A stretch of DNA of 64,000 nt from Atlantibacter hermannii (GCF_009907385.1 NZ_JAAATR010000042.1:186001-250000); one strand, 5' to 3'; positions 10,136-20,374 are shown, counted from the first letter of the stretch. The notes: generated from the letters alone by a model not told the origin. Made by a program: numbers and translations.

Positions 10136-11341
10136 TTAGTGGCTGTAAGGACGCTTCAGATTGCAGTCGCGGTTGAGTTCAACGCCGAAGCCCGGTTTAT
10201 CCAGCACCGACTTGTGAATACGTCCATTCACCGGCACCGGCTCGTCCAGCAGGATGGGGTCAAACTGCGGACGCAGCGTCGAGCAATCCGGGCTGGTCAT
10301 CAGGAATTCGCTAAACGGCGTATTGGTGAAAGTGATCACCGCATGGTGGGAGTACACTGACGAGCCATGCGGCACCACCAGCTGTCCGCGCGCTTTGGCG
10401 ATAGCGGCAATTTCTACCAGCGTGGTCAACCCGCCGCACCAGCCGACATCAGGCTGCATAATGTCGATGCCGGTTTCAGAGAGCGTGCGAAATGACTGCA
10501 AAGTGCCGTGATGCTCCCCGCTGGTTACCATCATGCCCGCAGGCGCGTTGCGCTTGAGTTCGCGATAGCCTTCATACTGCTGAGGCGGCAGACACTCTTC
10601 GATCCATTTCAGATTATACGGCGCACAGGCGTGAGCCAGTTTGGTGGCGTAATTCACATCCTGGCTCATCCAGCAGTCCAGCATTAGCCAGAAATCCGGG
10701 CCGCATTTTTCGCGGTATTCCGCCACCATCGCGGCATCTTTGCGGATCCCCGCGTCGCCGTCGTGCGGCCCCCAGTGGGTCGGCATTTTCCCGCCGATAA
10801 AGCCCATCTCCTTCGCCAGATCCGGGCGCGCGCCGGTGGCATAAAACTGAATTTCTTCACGCACCGCGCCGCCAAGCAGTTTGTACACCGGCAGCCCAAC
10901 CACTTTGCCGAACAGATCCCACAGCGCCAGATCGACACAGGAAATGGTGTTCATTACCAGCCCGCCGGAGCCGGAGTAATACATCGTCGCACCCAGCATC
11001 TGGTCATGGATCAGTTTGATGTCGCTAACGCATTTACCTTCAATAAAGCGATTCAGATGCTTTTCGACGATAAAGCAGCCCATCTCACCTGCCGTGGAGA
11101 CCGCAAATCCGGTCTGGCCGTTATCGGCTTCCGCTTCAACAATCAGCGTGCCCAGCACGTTGATGCCGAACGACTGGCGCGACTGCTCATATTCGCGGTA
11201 TTTACTCATCGGGGTGGCGATATGGTCGTCAATCCAGTGATGCGCGCCCTGATCGTGATAATCGCCGCCGCCAGCGCCTTTCTCCGCCGTTGCGCCGCCG
11301 GTAAACCAGGCGCGGACCTGTTTAATTTTTGGTAGGGTCAT
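10136..11341 (-). CDS. rhmD: L-rhamnonate dehydratase
   Basis: Mandelate-racemase-type member of the enolase superfamily (401 aa). It dehydrates L-rhamnonate to 2-keto-3-deoxy-L-rhamnonate, the RhmA substrate. The metal-ligand strands read [17 protein letters not shown] and TSGEHHG, and the C-terminal base motif [11 protein letters not shown] follows. The ATG at 11341 (MTLPKIKQV) aligns with the E. coli start and follows AAGGAG. The frame is open 38 codons further upstream but that part overlaps rhmR, so the longer start is rejected. E. coli name: yfaW. Confidence 0.96.
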   Translation of the reverse strand: MTLPKIKQVRAWFTGGATAEKGAGGGDYHDQGAHHWIDDHIATPMSKYREYEQSRQSFGINVLGTLIVEAEADNGQTGFAVSTAGEMGCFIVEKHLNRFIEGKCVSDIKLIHDQMLGATMYYSGSGGLVMNTISCVDLALWDLFGKVVGLPVYKLLGGAVREEIQFYATGARPDLAKEMGFIGGKMPTHWGPHDGDAGIRKDAAMVAEYREKCGPDFWLMLDCWMSQDVNYATKLAHACAPYNLKWIEECLPPQQYEGYRELKRNAPAGMMVTSGEHHGTLQSFRTLSETGIDIMQPDVGWCGGLTTLVEIAAIAKARGQLVVPHGSSVYSHHAVITFTNTPFSEFLMTSPDCSTLRPQFDPILLDEPVPVNGRIHKSVLDKPGFGVELNRDCNLKRPYSH

Positions 11342-11354
11342 GATGTTCTCCTTG

Positions 11355-12137
11355 TTATGAAGCTTGTCGTTCGAAAGGGCTTTTCCAGCCCAGAAGTCGT
11401 GAAATATCTTTGGCGCAGGCAATTGCCTTCCCGGCCAGGTAATCGCGATTGTCATCGTTGATTTGTTGACGGGTTCCCACCACGGAAATAGCGGCAGTCA
11501 GCGCGTTAGTGGCGTTAAACACCGGCGCGGCCACGCAGCGCACGTCGGGATAATCTTCGCCGTTATCAAAACTCCAGCCCCGGTAACGAATGCGCGCCAG
11601 TTCGTCATCAAGCTGCCGGGGGTTCATGATGGTGGTGGGCGTGGCCTGCTGCCAGGTTAGCTGGCTGATAATCGTGTCGCGCACCGCCTCCGGTTGCCAC
11701 GCCAGTAGGCATTTGCCGATACCGGAGCGGTACAGCGACAGGCTTTTCCCCTCGTGGGAGCGCACGCTGATGGTGGAAGAGGATTCGATTTTGAGGATGT
11801 AATAGGCGTTCTGGTTATCAATGATGCCCAAATGGCACAGCAACCCGGTTTCATCCATCAGTTGAGTTAACCGCGGGCGCGCCAGTTCACGCAAATCCAG
11901 TTTGCTGAGCGCATGCCCCGCCAGTTCAACCAGCTTGGTCCACAGGCAGTAGTTATCCTGATTATCAATACTGAGGAAGCGCTGGCGCTTAAGCTCACCC
12001 AACAGCAGATAGGCGGTACTTTTCGGAATGGCGAGTTCATCAATAATTCGCGCCGCGCTGCACGGACCAACCTGGGCGATAAAATTGAGAATATCGATGG
12101 CGCGGGTGAGCGCCGGAACTTTGGTTGATTCCAACAT
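11355..12137 (-). CDS. rhmR: IclR-family regulator of the rhamnonate genes
   Basis: A 260-aa IclR-type transcription factor. The N-terminal winged helix-turn-helix covers roughly residues 10-70 ([21 protein letters not shown]), followed by a C-terminal ligand-binding GAF-like domain ([13 protein letters not shown], then [20 protein letters not shown]). It is the first gene of the block and ends 13 bases before rhmD. Homologous to E. coli YfaX/RhmR. Repressor versus activator cannot be told from sequence. Repeat motifs immediately upstream suggest autoregulation. Confidence 0.9.
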   Translation of the reverse strand: MLESTKVPALTRAIDILNFIAQVGPCSAARIIDELAIPKSTAYLLLGELKRQRFLSIDNQDNYCLWTKLVELAGHALSKLDLRELARPRLTQLMDETGLLCHLGIIDNQNAYYILKIESSSTISVRSHEGKSLSLYRSGIGKCLLAWQPEAVRDTIISQLTWQQATPTTIMNPRQLDDELARIRYRGWSFDNGEDYPDVRCVAAPVFNATNALTAAISVVGTRQQINDDNRDYLAGKAIACAKDISRLLGWKSPFERQAS

Positions 12138-12169
12138 ACTGGACTCCAGTCTTTGATACTGGAATCAGT
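12138..12169 (-). promoter_or_regulatory. Candidate RhmR operator pair
   Basis: Two related motifs sit just upstream of rhmR: a perfect 13-base palindrome ACTGGACTCCAGT at 12138-12150, and ACTGGAATCAGT at 12158-12169. Their left halves are exactly 20 bases apart, about two helical turns, as expected for paired IclR-type dimers. Function is inferred. Confidence 0.5.
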
Positions 12170-12303
12170 GTTGCGGTTGTCGTCAGGTCAATTTGTGAAG
12201 GGCGTCAAATTTCGCCGCCGGTCCAGCGGGCTGGCACAATTTCGAATTGAAAATGCGATTCAACGCACAGATTTTTTTTGCAGAGAGTACAACTGGCTGG
12301 ACT

Positions 12304-12330
12304 AAAACGCGCCGGGAGAGGCTCCCGGCG
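12304..12330 (-). terminator. Terminator downstream of yfaY
   Basis: A perfect 9-bp stem (12310-12318 with 12322-12330) with a 3-base loop. Read on the minus strand it is followed by CGTTTTAG, a short T-tract. It sits 7 bases past the yfaY stop codon. Confidence 0.7.
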
Positions 12331-12336
12331 ACGCCA

Positions 12337-13536
12337 TCATTCAATAAATAGCGATTCCACCACGTTAATCCAGCCGTGATCGCTGGCGATATCTTTGCCG
12401 TTCAGCCAGCGGCGCAGAATGTTTAACGCCATCATGGCGCACACTTCCTGGCGCACCTGTACGCTGTGACGTGTGGTGTTGAACTTCACCCGCAGAGCGT
12501 GGGTGCCTTCCGGTGTGGATAGCGCAAAGTTAAGGTGATCTTCTTCCAGGCCCGAGACCGCCAGCGCCAGTCCGGCGAAATGGTTAATCCGCCGCTCCGC
12601 CGTCCAGTGGGCGGTTTGGGTCAACGTTTCCTGCTGGGCAGGCACCACTTCGCTGGCCAGCAGCGGCGCTGCCTCGCGGGAAAGCTGGAGAGCCAGCAGG
12701 CCGCCGGTGAACTGCTCGCTCAGGGTCAGGCTTAACTGCCGCTCGTTAAGGTTGCGGGCAATTTGCGCCGGTAAACTTTCGGTGCCTTCAAAAATCACGC
12801 TCTCCCCCGCTACTTTGCGGATTTCCGGCCACAGGGCCTCCATCGCCGCGCGCTGTTCGCCGGGGCCGGTCAGTTTGAGTTCAATTATCGGCATGGAAGA
12901 GCGGTAACCGATGACCACATCCGGCGGCAGGCTAAGACCGTCAAGGCTCTGGGCGAGATCGCTTTCCGAACGGCCAAAGGTGGTTAAGCGCAGGCACACC
13001 GGCGCGGACGGCAGTGAAAACTGCTGTTGCAGGCGCGGCAGGATCTCCTGCTGCACCATCTGCCTGAATTCGGAGGGAACGCCCGGCGTGAAAAAGATGC
13101 GGCAACGGTTGAGGGTGATAGCGAATCCGCAGGCGGTGCCCACCGGATTGTCGATCATTTCGCTGCTGGCGGGGATCAGCGCCTGTTTGCGGTTGCTGGG
13201 AGCCATCACGCGCCCACGCTCAGAAAAGAAGCGCGCCATATGCTCCAGCCATGCTTCATGCAGCACCAGCTCTTCGCCCAACGCCTGCGCGGCGGCTTCG
13301 GCGCTCAGGTCGTCGCTGGTTGGGCCGAGGCCGCCGTTGACGATGAGAATATCGGCCTGCTGGCTGCGTTCGCGCAGCACGGCCACTAAATCTTCAAGTT
13401 TGTCGCCGACGGTATTGCGGCGGGAGAGCGGAACACCCTGGTTAAAAAAATAATCGGCGAGCCAGGCGGCATTGGTATCAACGATTTGACCGTGCAGCAC
13501 TTCGTCGCCCGTTGACAGCATTTCTACTTTTAACAT
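12337..13536 (-). CDS. yfaY: CinA-like protein
   Basis: A 399-aa member of the CinA family. The N-terminal MoaB/MogA-like fold (residues about 1-170) carries STGDEVLHGQIVDTNA and VNGGLGPTSDDLS. The C-terminal part corresponds to the amidohydrolase (PncC-like) domain, which in the E. coli protein is regarded as degenerate; the classic serine motif is not obvious here. A role in nicotinamide nucleotide salvage or pyrophosphate hydrolysis is possible but unproven. It is transcribed alone between two hairpins, upstream of the rhm block. Confidence 0.85.
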   Translation of the reverse strand: MLKVEMLSTGDEVLHGQIVDTNAAWLADYFFNQGVPLSRRNTVGDKLEDLVAVLRERSQQADILIVNGGLGPTSDDLSAEAAAQALGEELVLHEAWLEHMARFFSERGRVMAPSNRKQALIPASSEMIDNPVGTACGFAITLNRCRIFFTPGVPSEFRQMVQQEILPRLQQQFSLPSAPVCLRLTTFGRSESDLAQSLDGLSLPPDVVIGYRSSMPIIELKLTGPGEQRAAMEALWPEIRKVAGESVIFEGTESLPAQIARNLNERQLSLTLSEQFTGGLLALQLSREAAPLLASEVVPAQQETLTQTAHWTAERRINHFAGLALAVSGLEEDHLNFALSTPEGTHALRVKFNTTRHSVQVRQEVCAMMALNILRRWLNGKDIASDHGWINVVESLFIE

Positions 13537-13600
13537 TATTTTCTCCGCGAGATGGGAACGCCTTACTATAGCGCAAGCGTGCGGAGAAATTGCAGGAGAT

Positions 13601-13621
13601 GACGCGGCGCAAGGCCGCGTC
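13601..13621 (-). terminator. Hairpin downstream of yfaZ
   Basis: A perfect 8-bp GC-rich stem (13601-13608 with 13614-13621) with a 5-base loop, 9 bases past the yfaZ stop. There is no clear T-tract on the minus strand, so it may be a Rho-assisted end or an mRNA-stabilising structure. Confidence 0.45.
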
Positions 13622-13629
13622 AGGATTGC

Positions 13630-14172
13630 TTAGAAGTGTGCGCTAACGCCGACATACGGGCCGTCAGCCACTTTGCTGTCAGCGTCGTTATCTTTACCCG
13701 TCATGTTGATGTAACGGTAGCCTGCCTCCACGCTAATGGGACGCATCACTGTGAAACGCGCGCCCGCGCTGGCTTCCTGATAATCGTTCACACCGCTGGA
13801 CAGGGAGTCGGGTGAATAATAATAGTCACCGAACACGCTGAAACTGTCGCTGAGTTTCCAGCTCAGACCGCCGCCAACTGCCGCCGCATAGCCTTCATCG
13901 CCCGCGTTCGGGTTCAGATAAACACCTTTACCGCCGACGGTAGCCATAAACGGCCCCAGCGGCAGATTCAGGCCCAGGCCTAATCCCGCGATATCGCCAT
14001 GATCGTCGTTGTGCGCCCAGTTGCCGCTCAACGCCAGGCCGCTGGTGTCGGTACCCATGCCCACGGCAAGGTTGGTGTATTTTTGGCCCGCCTGGCCGCT
14101 GATGCTAATAGCGCTGGCAGAGAGAGAAACCAACATAAATCCGGCTGCGCCGGCTAGAAGTAATTTTTTCAT
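13630..14172 (-). CDS. yfaZ: YfaZ-family outer-membrane protein
   Basis: A 180-aa exported protein. The N-terminal MKKLLLAGAAGFMLVSLSASA is a clear signal peptide, with cleavage probably after ASA. The mature part has alternating amphipathic strands (SVFGDYYYSPDS, SVEAGYRYINM) and a C-terminal aromatic residue (VGVSAHF), as expected for a small beta-barrel. Start chosen at 14172, where the signal sequence begins; an ATG 12 codons upstream gives an implausible leader. The molecular function of YfaZ is not known to me. Confidence 0.88.
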   Translation of the reverse strand: MKKLLLAGAAGFMLVSLSASAISISGQAGQKYTNLAVGMGTDTSGLALSGNWAHNDDHGDIAGLGLGLNLPLGPFMATVGGKGVYLNPNAGDEGYAAAVGGGLSWKLSDSFSVFGDYYYSPDSLSSGVNDYQEASAGARFTVMRPISVEAGYRYINMTGKDNDADSKVADGPYVGVSAHF

Positions 14173-14255
14173 TCCTTTCACCCCACGGAAATCGTCCGCA
14201 AACTCCACGCAAACTGCGTAAAACGGCGCATTGTACCGTTATCGACGGGCTACGC

Positions 14256-14292
14256 AATGTATCTATCTATTTCATTGATAGGTTAAGTGTAA
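14256..14292 (+). promoter_or_regulatory. OxyR-like binding motif upstream of katA
   Basis: The two inner tetrads match the OxyR pattern exactly, CTAT-N7-ATAG (14267-14281). The outer tetrads, placed seven bases away, are AATG and GTAA, each matching two of four positions of the expected ATAG and CTAT. The site is centred about 180 bases before the catalase start. This is an eye match to the published OxyR consensus, not a scored hit. Confidence 0.4.
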
Positions 14293-14454
14293 TCATTTGA
14301 AAATAAACATTATTTTAAGAGGAATACCCGAGCCGATTTTTACGATAGGGGCGCGCACATTGTTGTTGATCAAGGCACGTTTTAAAAAATAGCGCCATGT
14401 TGATATTGAATACCCACATGGAACTAACGGTTATATTCATTCAGGAGATATACA

Positions 14455-15903
14455 ATGACTAAAAAAGGATTGACCACCGCCGCAGGCGCACCGGTTGCCC
14501 ATAACAATAACGTCGCGACCGCTGGCCCGCGTGGTCCGATGCTGCTACAGGATGTCTGGTTCCTTGAGAAATTAGCCCATTTCGACCGTGAAGTGATCCC
14601 CGAACGCCGTATGCACGCGAAAGGTTCCGGCGCATACGGCACTTTCACCGTCACCCATGACATTACCGCTTTCACCCGCGCGAAACTCTTTTCCCAAATT
14701 GGTAAAAAAACTGACCTGTTTATTCGTTTCTCCACCGTGGCCGGTGAACGCGGCGCTGCGGATGCCGAACGCGATATCCGTGGATTCTCCATCAAGTTTT
14801 ACACCGAAGAGGGCAACTGGGATCTGGTCGGCAACAACACGCCGGTGTTTTATCTGCGCGATCCGCTGAAATTCCCGGATCTCAACCACGTAGTAAAACG
14901 CGATCCGCGCACTAACCTGCGTAATAACACCTACAAGTGGGATTTTTTCTCCCTGCAACCGGAATCATTGCACCAGTTAACCATCGATTTCAGCGACCGC
15001 GGCCTGCCGTTCTCCTATCGCACCATGCACGGGTTCGGCAGCCACACCTTCAGCTTTATCAACTCTAACAACGAGCGTTTCTGGGTGAAATTCCACCTGA
15101 AATCCCGGCAGGGCATCGCTAACCTGATGGACGACGACGCTAAACGTCTGGTGGCGGAAGATCGTGAAAGCTCGCAGCGCGACCTGTTCGAACATATCGA
15201 GAACGGCGATTTCCCGCGCTGGAAGCTGTACGTGCAGGTGATGCCGGAAGCGGAAGCCTCGCAAACGCCGTATAACCCGTTCGACCTGACCAAAGTCTGG
15301 CCGCACGGCGATTATCCGCTGATTGAAGTGGGCGAACTGGAGCTGAACCGCAACCCGGATAACTATTTTGCTGAAGTCGAGCAGGTGGCGATGTCCCCGG
15401 CTAACGTGGTGCCCGGCATTGGTTTCTCGCCGGACCGCATGTTGCAGGGCCGCCTGTTCTCTTATGGCGATGCCCACCGCTACCGTTTAGGCGTTAACCA
15501 CCATCAGATCCCGGTCAACAAGCCGCGCTGCCCGTTCCATAACTATCACCGCGACGGCGCGATGCGCGTGGACGGCAACAGCGGCAACGGACCAACTTAT
15601 GAGCCGAACAGCTTTGGCGTGTTCCAGGAGCAGCCCGATTTCAGCGAGCCGCCGTTGACCCTTGAAGGCGCAGCGGACCACTGGAACCATCGCGAAGATA
15701 CCGACTACTTCAGCCAGCCGCGCAAGCTGTTTGAACTGCTGAGCGACGAGGAGCATCAGCGCATGTTCCAGCGTATCGCGGGCGATATGAAAGACGTGCC
15801 GGCGTTTATCCAGCAGCGCCAGATCGGTCTGTTCAGCGAAGTCCACCCGGATTACGGCGCAGGCGTCGCTGCCGCGCTGGCCGCTATCAAAGCCGCAAAA
15901 TAA
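14455..15903 (+). CDS. katA: Monofunctional haem catalase, small-subunit type
   Basis: A 482-aa catalase that breaks down hydrogen peroxide to water and oxygen; it belongs to the small-subunit, NADPH-binding clade, closest in my memory to Proteus mirabilis catalase. Distal haem residues His54 ([12 protein letters not shown]) and Asn127 ([13 protein letters not shown]), and the proximal haem ligand Tyr337 ([14 protein letters not shown]) are all present. No signal peptide, so cytoplasmic. The ribosome site CAGGAGATATACA is excellent. It is flanked by its own terminator and an OxyR-like motif. E. coli has no counterpart at this place, so it is an insertion relative to that order. Confidence 0.96.
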   Translation: MTKKGLTTAAGAPVAHNNNVATAGPRGPMLLQDVWFLEKLAHFDREVIPERRMHAKGSGAYGTFTVTHDITAFTRAKLFSQIGKKTDLFIRFSTVAGERGAADAERDIRGFSIKFYTEEGNWDLVGNNTPVFYLRDPLKFPDLNHVVKRDPRTNLRNNTYKWDFFSLQPESLHQLTIDFSDRGLPFSYRTMHGFGSHTFSFINSNNERFWVKFHLKSRQGIANLMDDDAKRLVAEDRESSQRDLFEHIENGDFPRWKLYVQVMPEAEASQTPYNPFDLTKVWPHGDYPLIEVGELELNRNPDNYFAEVEQVAMSPANVVPGIGFSPDRMLQGRLFSYGDAHRYRLGVNHHQIPVNKPRCPFHNYHRDGAMRVDGNSGNGPTYEPNSFGVFQEQPDFSEPPLTLEGAADHWNHREDTDYFSQPRKLFELLSDEEHQRMFQRIAGDMKDVPAFIQQRQIGLFSEVHPDYGAGVAAALAAIKAAK

Positions 15904-15910
15904 CCGTCAG

Positions 15911-15938
15911 GCGGGAGTTCAGGCTCCCGCTTTTTATC
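15911..15938 (+). terminator. Intrinsic terminator of katA
   Basis: A 7-bp stem GCGGGAG/CTCCCGC (15911-15917 with 15924-15930), a 6-base loop and a TTTTTAT tail, starting 8 bases past the catalase stop codon. Confidence 0.88.
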
Positions 15939-15983
15939 CCGCCGCGTTACACTTATCCCCTTCTGACTAATAAGGATATGACG

Positions 15984-16409
15984 ATGCGTCAACGGACTAT
16001 TGTCTGCCCGCTGATTGAAAACCAGGGCGAGTATTTACTGTGTAAAATGGCCGATAACCGTGGCGTGTTTCCCGGCCAGTGGGCGCTCTCAGGCGGCGGC
16101 ATGGAGCCAGGCGAAACCATGGAACAGGCGCTGCGCCGTGAAATCGCCGAAGAGCTGGGCGAGCAACTGGTGATTTCCCGCGTGACGCCCTGGACCTTCA
16201 GGGATGACGTGCGGATGAAAACCTACGCCGACGGCAGCCAGGAAGAGATCTACATGATTTATTTGATTTTTGACTGCGTGGCGGCTAACCGGGATATCGT
16301 GCTGAACGAGGAGTTTCAGGACCATGCCTGGGTGAAGCCGGAAGATTTCCCGCATTACGATTTAAACGTGGCGACGCGCGCCACGCTGAGTAAGAGAGGG
16401 TTGCTCTGA
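15984..16409 (+). CDS. nudI: Nudix nucleoside triphosphatase NudI
   Basis: A 141-aa Nudix hydrolase. The Nudix box [18 protein letters not shown] continuing into AEELGE fits the GX5EX7REUXEEXGU pattern. E. coli NudI prefers pyrimidine deoxynucleoside triphosphates such as dTTP, dUTP and dCTP. The ATG at 15984 is chosen over the one at 15978 because it matches the E. coli start (MRQRTIVCP) and stands at proper distance from TAAGGAT. It converges on menE with a single base between the stop codons. Confidence 0.94.
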   Translation: MRQRTIVCPLIENQGEYLLCKMADNRGVFPGQWALSGGGMEPGETMEQALRREIAEELGEQLVISRVTPWTFRDDVRMKTYADGSQEEIYMIYLIFDCVAANRDIVLNEEFQDHAWVKPEDFPHYDLNVATRATLSKRGLL

Positions 16410-16410
16410 A

Positions 16411-17775
16411 TTAATCGAGGTCGCCGTTGACCCACTGCTGCAACGCCCGGCGCGAGATTTTAATCCCGCCGTTTTTAAAATGCGGCGGCAGCGCCAGCCA
16501 GCGCACCGGCTGCTGAAAACGCGCCAGCTTGTCGCTCACCCATGCGGCAAGGCTGGTGAGATCCAAATCGGCCTCGCCTTCCACAATCGCCACCGGACGA
16601 TGGCCAAATTCGCTGTCCGCCAGCGGCACCACAAACGCCTGGCTGATTTGCGGATGGGTGACAATCACCCGCTCCACCTCTTCTGGCTGAATGCCCTCGC
16701 CCGCGCTGAAAAACAGGTTATCGATCCGGCCCAGCACCGTTAACCGCCCGTCGTGAATTTCACCGCGATCCCGGGTGGCGAACCAGCCGTCCTGATTCAG
16801 CAGGGGGACGATTGTTCCATTACGCCAGTAGCCGCTGGCGAGGCTGGCGGCGCGCAGCCACACTTCGCCGTCAACGATTTTCACTGCGCGTTCCGGCAGC
16901 GCCGCGCCGACGTCCGGTTTGCCGTCAGCCCGTTTAGCGCACACGGTAGACGCCGCTTCGGTCATGCCGTAGCCGCACCAGCAGGCAATGCCGCGTTCGG
17001 TAGCGGCATCGGTTAACGCGACCGGGATCGCCGCGCCGCCTAATAACACGGCTTTGAGCGTTAGCGGCTGATTATCGTTGAGCAAGCGCCATAACTGTGT
17101 CGGCACCAGCGAGGCGTGCGTGCAGCCGCGCAGCGCCTCATGCAGTGCAACGGATTCGCGCACCGCCAGCTGCGCGCCCGCCAGCAGCCAGCGCCACAAA
17201 ATTCCCTGCCCTGAGACATGATACAGCGGCAGCGACAGCAGCCAGCGATCCTGCGGATGAAACGGGATCGCCGCCAGCACGCCCTGCGCCGACGCCAGAT
17301 GCGCCTGTGCGCTGTGCGCCGCCGCTTTCGGCAAGCCGGTAGAGCCGGAAGTCAGCGTCATTGAGACTATCCGGTTCGGCTGCCAGTCGCCTGTTGCTGC
17401 GGATCCACCCGGCGTCAGCGTCAGCGCGGGAAAGCGGCTCAGCAGCGCGTCGCAGCCCAGCTCCAGCGCGTAATCGATATTGAGCATGGGCAGCAGCTCA
17501 TCAAGCAATGCCGACGGCAGTTGCGGATTGAGCGGCAGCACCCGCGCGCCGCACTGCATCAGCGCCAGCCAGGCCAGCACCATCTGCGGGCTGTTACGCC
17601 CGCGCAGCGCCACGCCCGCGCCGTCGCTAACCCCCTGCTGCGCCAGGCCCGCCGCCAGCGCATCCACCTGCTGGCAAAGCTGCCGCCAGCTAAGCGTCTG
17701 GTCGCTGAACGTCAGCGCCATCGCGTCGCCGCGCCGCTGCGCCCAGTGCTGCCAGGGCCACTGCGTGAAGATCAC
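16411..17775 (-). CDS. menE: o-Succinylbenzoate-CoA ligase
   Basis: Acyl-adenylate-forming enzyme (454 aa) that activates o-succinylbenzoate with CoA and ATP in menaquinone synthesis. The AMP-binding motif [13 protein letters not shown], then [10 protein letters not shown] and the hinge region [20 protein letters not shown] are clear, and the catalytic lysine region [12 protein letters not shown] is at the C-terminus. Start assigned to GTG at 17775, which overlaps the menC stop as GTGA and aligns with E. coli Met1 ([11 protein letters not shown] against MIFSDWPWRHW). A longer frame upstream exists but lies inside menC. Last gene of the men operon. Confidence 0.94.
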   Translation of the reverse strand: MIFTQWPWQHWAQRRGDAMALTFSDQTLSWRQLCQQVDALAAGLAQQGVSDGAGVALRGRNSPQMVLAWLALMQCGARVLPLNPQLPSALLDELLPMLNIDYALELGCDALLSRFPALTLTPGGSAATGDWQPNRIVSMTLTSGSTGLPKAAAHSAQAHLASAQGVLAAIPFHPQDRWLLSLPLYHVSGQGILWRWLLAGAQLAVRESVALHEALRGCTHASLVPTQLWRLLNDNQPLTLKAVLLGGAAIPVALTDAATERGIACWCGYGMTEAASTVCAKRADGKPDVGAALPERAVKIVDGEVWLRAASLASGYWRNGTIVPLLNQDGWFATRDRGEIHDGRLTVLGRIDNLFFSAGEGIQPEEVERVIVTHPQISQAFVVPLADSEFGHRPVAIVEGEADLDLTSLAAWVSDKLARFQQPVRWLALPPHFKNGGIKISRRALQQWVNGDLD

Positions 17776-18737
17776 AACAACGGCTCCAGCGCATCGGTGG
17801 ACCACACCGGCAGCGCGCTGTCCGGCCAGGCGCGCACCAGTTGCGCCTGCATCAGCGACAGGGTATCGAGGCCGGGAATGGTATTGGGCGTCAGCCAGGC
17901 GGCGATGCGCGCCAGCTGGGTCAACCCGAGGCTGGATTCAATCGACGAACTGATCACCGCCGTTAATCCCTGGGCATGGGCCGCCGCCACCTGCTCGCGA
18001 ACGCGCGCCAGGCTGCCGGTGAGCGTGGGCTTGATCACCACCGCGCTTAACCCCGGCTCCGCCTGCATCACAAAATCCGCTTCGCGCAGGCTTTCATCCC
18101 AGGCGATGGCGATGCCGGTCTGCGCCGCAAACGCCCGTGACTGCTCGCGGGTTTTGCACGGCTCTTCGAGAAAGGCGATGCGCGGACGATAATCGGGATT
18201 GACGTATCTGGCGAACTGTTCGGCTTTCAGCGGCGTCCATCCCCGGTTGGCGTCAAGGCGCAGCGACAAATCCGGGATCGCTTCCAGCAATAGATTCACC
18301 ACCATGCCGTCCCGAACCGCCTCATACAGCCCGACCTTGATCTTGGCGACTTTTTCGCCCGGCATGGCGCTCAGCAGCGCGAACAGCTCATCAGGATCGC
18401 CGGTACACAGCGGCGCGGCTCGGTAGTCGGCGGCATCCGGCAGCGCGCCGTCGAGTTCCGCCTGCGCGCAGCTCAGGCCAAACGCCGCCGAAGGCAGCTC
18501 AGGCAACGCAGCGTCTGCGCCCTGCCGCCAGCCGTTAAGCCACGCCAGCGCAGCGTCCGTCGCCTCTTCCAGTGATTCGGCGCTAAAGCCTGGTAACGGG
18601 GCGATTTCGCCCCATCCCTGCGCCCCGTGCTCTTCAAGGCGCACCAGTAAACCGTCGCGGGTTTTCAGCCGACGGTCGCGAAGCACAACGCCTGCGTCCA
18701 TCGGTATCTGATACCGCCAGAGTTGTGCCTGTCGCAT
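17772..18737 (-). CDS. menC: o-Succinylbenzoate synthase
   Basis: Enolase-superfamily enzyme (321 aa) dehydrating SHCHC to o-succinylbenzoate. Visible are the catalytic lysine pairs KIKVGLYE and [11 protein letters not shown], and three metal ligand strands ([24 protein letters not shown]). The start codon overlaps the menB stop by one base (TAATG), and the end overlaps the menE GTG by four bases, so the three genes are translationally linked. Confidence 0.96.
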   Translation of the reverse strand: MRQAQLWRYQIPMDAGVVLRDRRLKTRDGLLVRLEEHGAQGWGEIAPLPGFSAESLEEATDAALAWLNGWRQGADAALPELPSAAFGLSCAQAELDGALPDAADYRAAPLCTGDPDELFALLSAMPGEKVAKIKVGLYEAVRDGMVVNLLLEAIPDLSLRLDANRGWTPLKAEQFARYVNPDYRPRIAFLEEPCKTREQSRAFAAQTGIAIAWDESLREADFVMQAEPGLSAVVIKPTLTGSLARVREQVAAAHAQGLTAVISSSIESSLGLTQLARIAAWLTPNTIPGLDTLSLMQAQLVRAWPDSALPVWSTDALEPLL

Positions 18738-19594
18738 TACGGGTTCCGTTTGAATTTGCTGAAGTCCGGGTGACGTTTTTCGTTAAACGCGTTACGTCCT
18801 TCCTGCCCTTCTTCGGTCATGTAGAACAGCATGGTGGCGTTACCCGCCAGCTCCTGGAGACCCGCCTGACCGTCGCAGTCAGCGTTGAGCGCGGCTTTCA
18901 GGCAGCGCAGCGCCATCGGGCTGTTTTGCAGCATTTCGCGGCACCAGCGCACGGTCTCTTTTTCCAGATCGGCAATCGGCACCACGGTGTTGACCAGGCC
19001 CATATCCAGCGCTTCCTGGGCGTTGTACTGGCGGCACAGGAACCAGATTTCGCGCGCTTTCTTCTGGCCGACGATGCGGGCCATATAGGATGCGCCCCAG
19101 CCGCCGTCAAACGAGCCGACTTTCGGGCCGGTCTGGCCGAAAATGGCGTTTTCCGCCGCGATGGTCAGGTCGCACATCATATGCAGCACATGGCCGCCGC
19201 CGATGGAGTATCCCGCCACCATCGCCACCACCGGTTTCGGGCAGGTGCGGATCTGGCGCTGGAAGTCCAGCACGTTGAGGTGGTGAACGCCGGACTCGTC
19301 CTGGTATCCGCCGTAGTCGCCGCGCACTTTCTGGTCGCCGCCGGAGCAGAACGCTTTATCGCCTTCGCCGGTCAGGATGATTACGCCGACGCTGTCGTCA
19401 TAGCGGGCATCCGCCAGCGCCTGGATCATCTCCTTCACGGTAATCGGACGGAAAGCGTTACGCACCTGCGGGCGGTTGATGGTGATTTTAGCGATCCCTT
19501 CCGGCGACTTGTGATAGCGAATATCGGTGTAGCCTTCAGAGCAGTCCTGCCATTCAATCGGGGCGTTCAGCATCTGTTCATCGAGATGGAGCAT
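18737..19594 (-). CDS. menB: 1,4-Dihydroxy-2-naphthoyl-CoA synthase
   Basis: Crotonase-fold enzyme (285 aa, the E. coli length) that closes the naphthoquinone ring of menaquinone by Dieckmann-type condensation of o-succinylbenzoyl-CoA. The oxyanion-hole motifs [15 protein letters not shown] and [14 protein letters not shown] are intact, as is the [15 protein letters not shown] active-site segment; bicarbonate serves as base in this class. It starts 10 bases after menH. Confidence 0.97.
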   Translation of the reverse strand: MLHLDEQMLNAPIEWQDCSEGYTDIRYHKSPEGIAKITINRPQVRNAFRPITVKEMIQALADARYDDSVGVIILTGEGDKAFCSGGDQKVRGDYGGYQDESGVHHLNVLDFQRQIRTCPKPVVAMVAGYSIGGGHVLHMMCDLTIAAENAIFGQTGPKVGSFDGGWGASYMARIVGQKKAREIWFLCRQYNAQEALDMGLVNTVVPIADLEKETVRWCREMLQNSPMALRCLKAALNADCDGQAGLQELAGNATMLFYMTEEGQEGRNAFNEKRHPDFSKFKRNP

Positions 19595-19603
19595 GGTGAT
19601 TCC

Positions 19604-20374
19604 TTAGTCTGGTTGAGGCAAAAGTGGCGACAGGCTTTGCGCGAAGGCCAGCGGCGCTTCGCGATGGGCGTTATGGCCCGCAGCCGTGATCAGGCGACAG
19701 GGCACGTTAAGCGTTGTGGCGATGCCACGAAACTTACTGTCCTGCTCGCCGCAAAAATAGATAAAGGGGTGCGGCAACTGGCTAAGCTGCCCGCGTAAAT
19801 CGGCCTGGCGACCCAGCGAGGTCGCCTCCAGCATCGCGGCCAGCGCCTGCGGATGGTTGTTCCGCCGCAGCGCGACGAGTTCGCCACGCGCCGCAGCGCT
19901 GAGGTTGGCAAAAACCGGCTGCTGATACCAGGCGTTCAGCACCTGTTCGAGGGGCGCTTCACGAAATTGTCTGGCCCAGTGGCTGTCCGAGGCGATACGC
20001 GCTGCGCGCTCCTGCGGGTCGGTCAGTCCCGGATGGCTGCCTTCGACAATCAGCCCCTGCAAGCCGGCGCGCGGTTCGCCGCAGGCGTAGTGCATGGCAA
20101 TGCGCCCGCCCAGCGAGTAGCCGATCAGCCAGTATCGCGCGACGGCGTGGTGCGCCAGGGTGGCGTCGAGCAGCGCGCTGGCGTCCCCGAAACTGGCGAC
20201 GCGCACCCCGGCGCTGCCGCCGTGGCCCGGCAAGTCGATAAACAGTTGCGGGTAATCGCTGAATGCCGCGGCGACCTGCTGCCACTCCTGCTGGCTGCCG
20301 AGAAAACCGTGCAGCCAGACGAGCCAGGGCAGCGAGGCGGATTTACCGGGACGCGCAGTCGCATTCAGGATCAT
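19604..20374 (-). CDS. menH: SHCHC synthase
   Basis: Alpha/beta hydrolase (256 aa) that eliminates pyruvate from SEPHCHC to give SHCHC. The nucleophile serine is in GYSLGGR, the catalytic histidine in AAGHNAHRE, and the acid lies before SKFRG. The oxyanion region is LHGFLGS. The start overlaps the menD stop as ATGA, four bases. Divergence from E. coli is somewhat greater than for its neighbours, which is usual for menH. Confidence 0.94.
   Translation of the reverse strand: MILNATARPGKSASLPWLVWLHGFLGSQQEWQQVAAAFSDYPQLFIDLPGHGGSAGVRVASFGDASALLDATLAHHAVARYWLIGYSLGGRIAMHYACGEPRAGLQGLIVEGSHPGLTDPQERAARIASDSHWARQFREAPLEQVLNAWYQQPVFANLSAAARGELVALRRNNHPQALAAMLEATSLGRQADLRGQLSQLPHPFIYFCGEQDSKFRGIATTLNVPCRLITAAGHNAHREAPLAFAQSLSPLLPQPD

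Noticed and set aside
18725-19798. A 357-codon plus-strand open frame opposite menB and menH
   Set aside because: It runs across two real genes and their junction on the other strand, and shows no recognisable domain.
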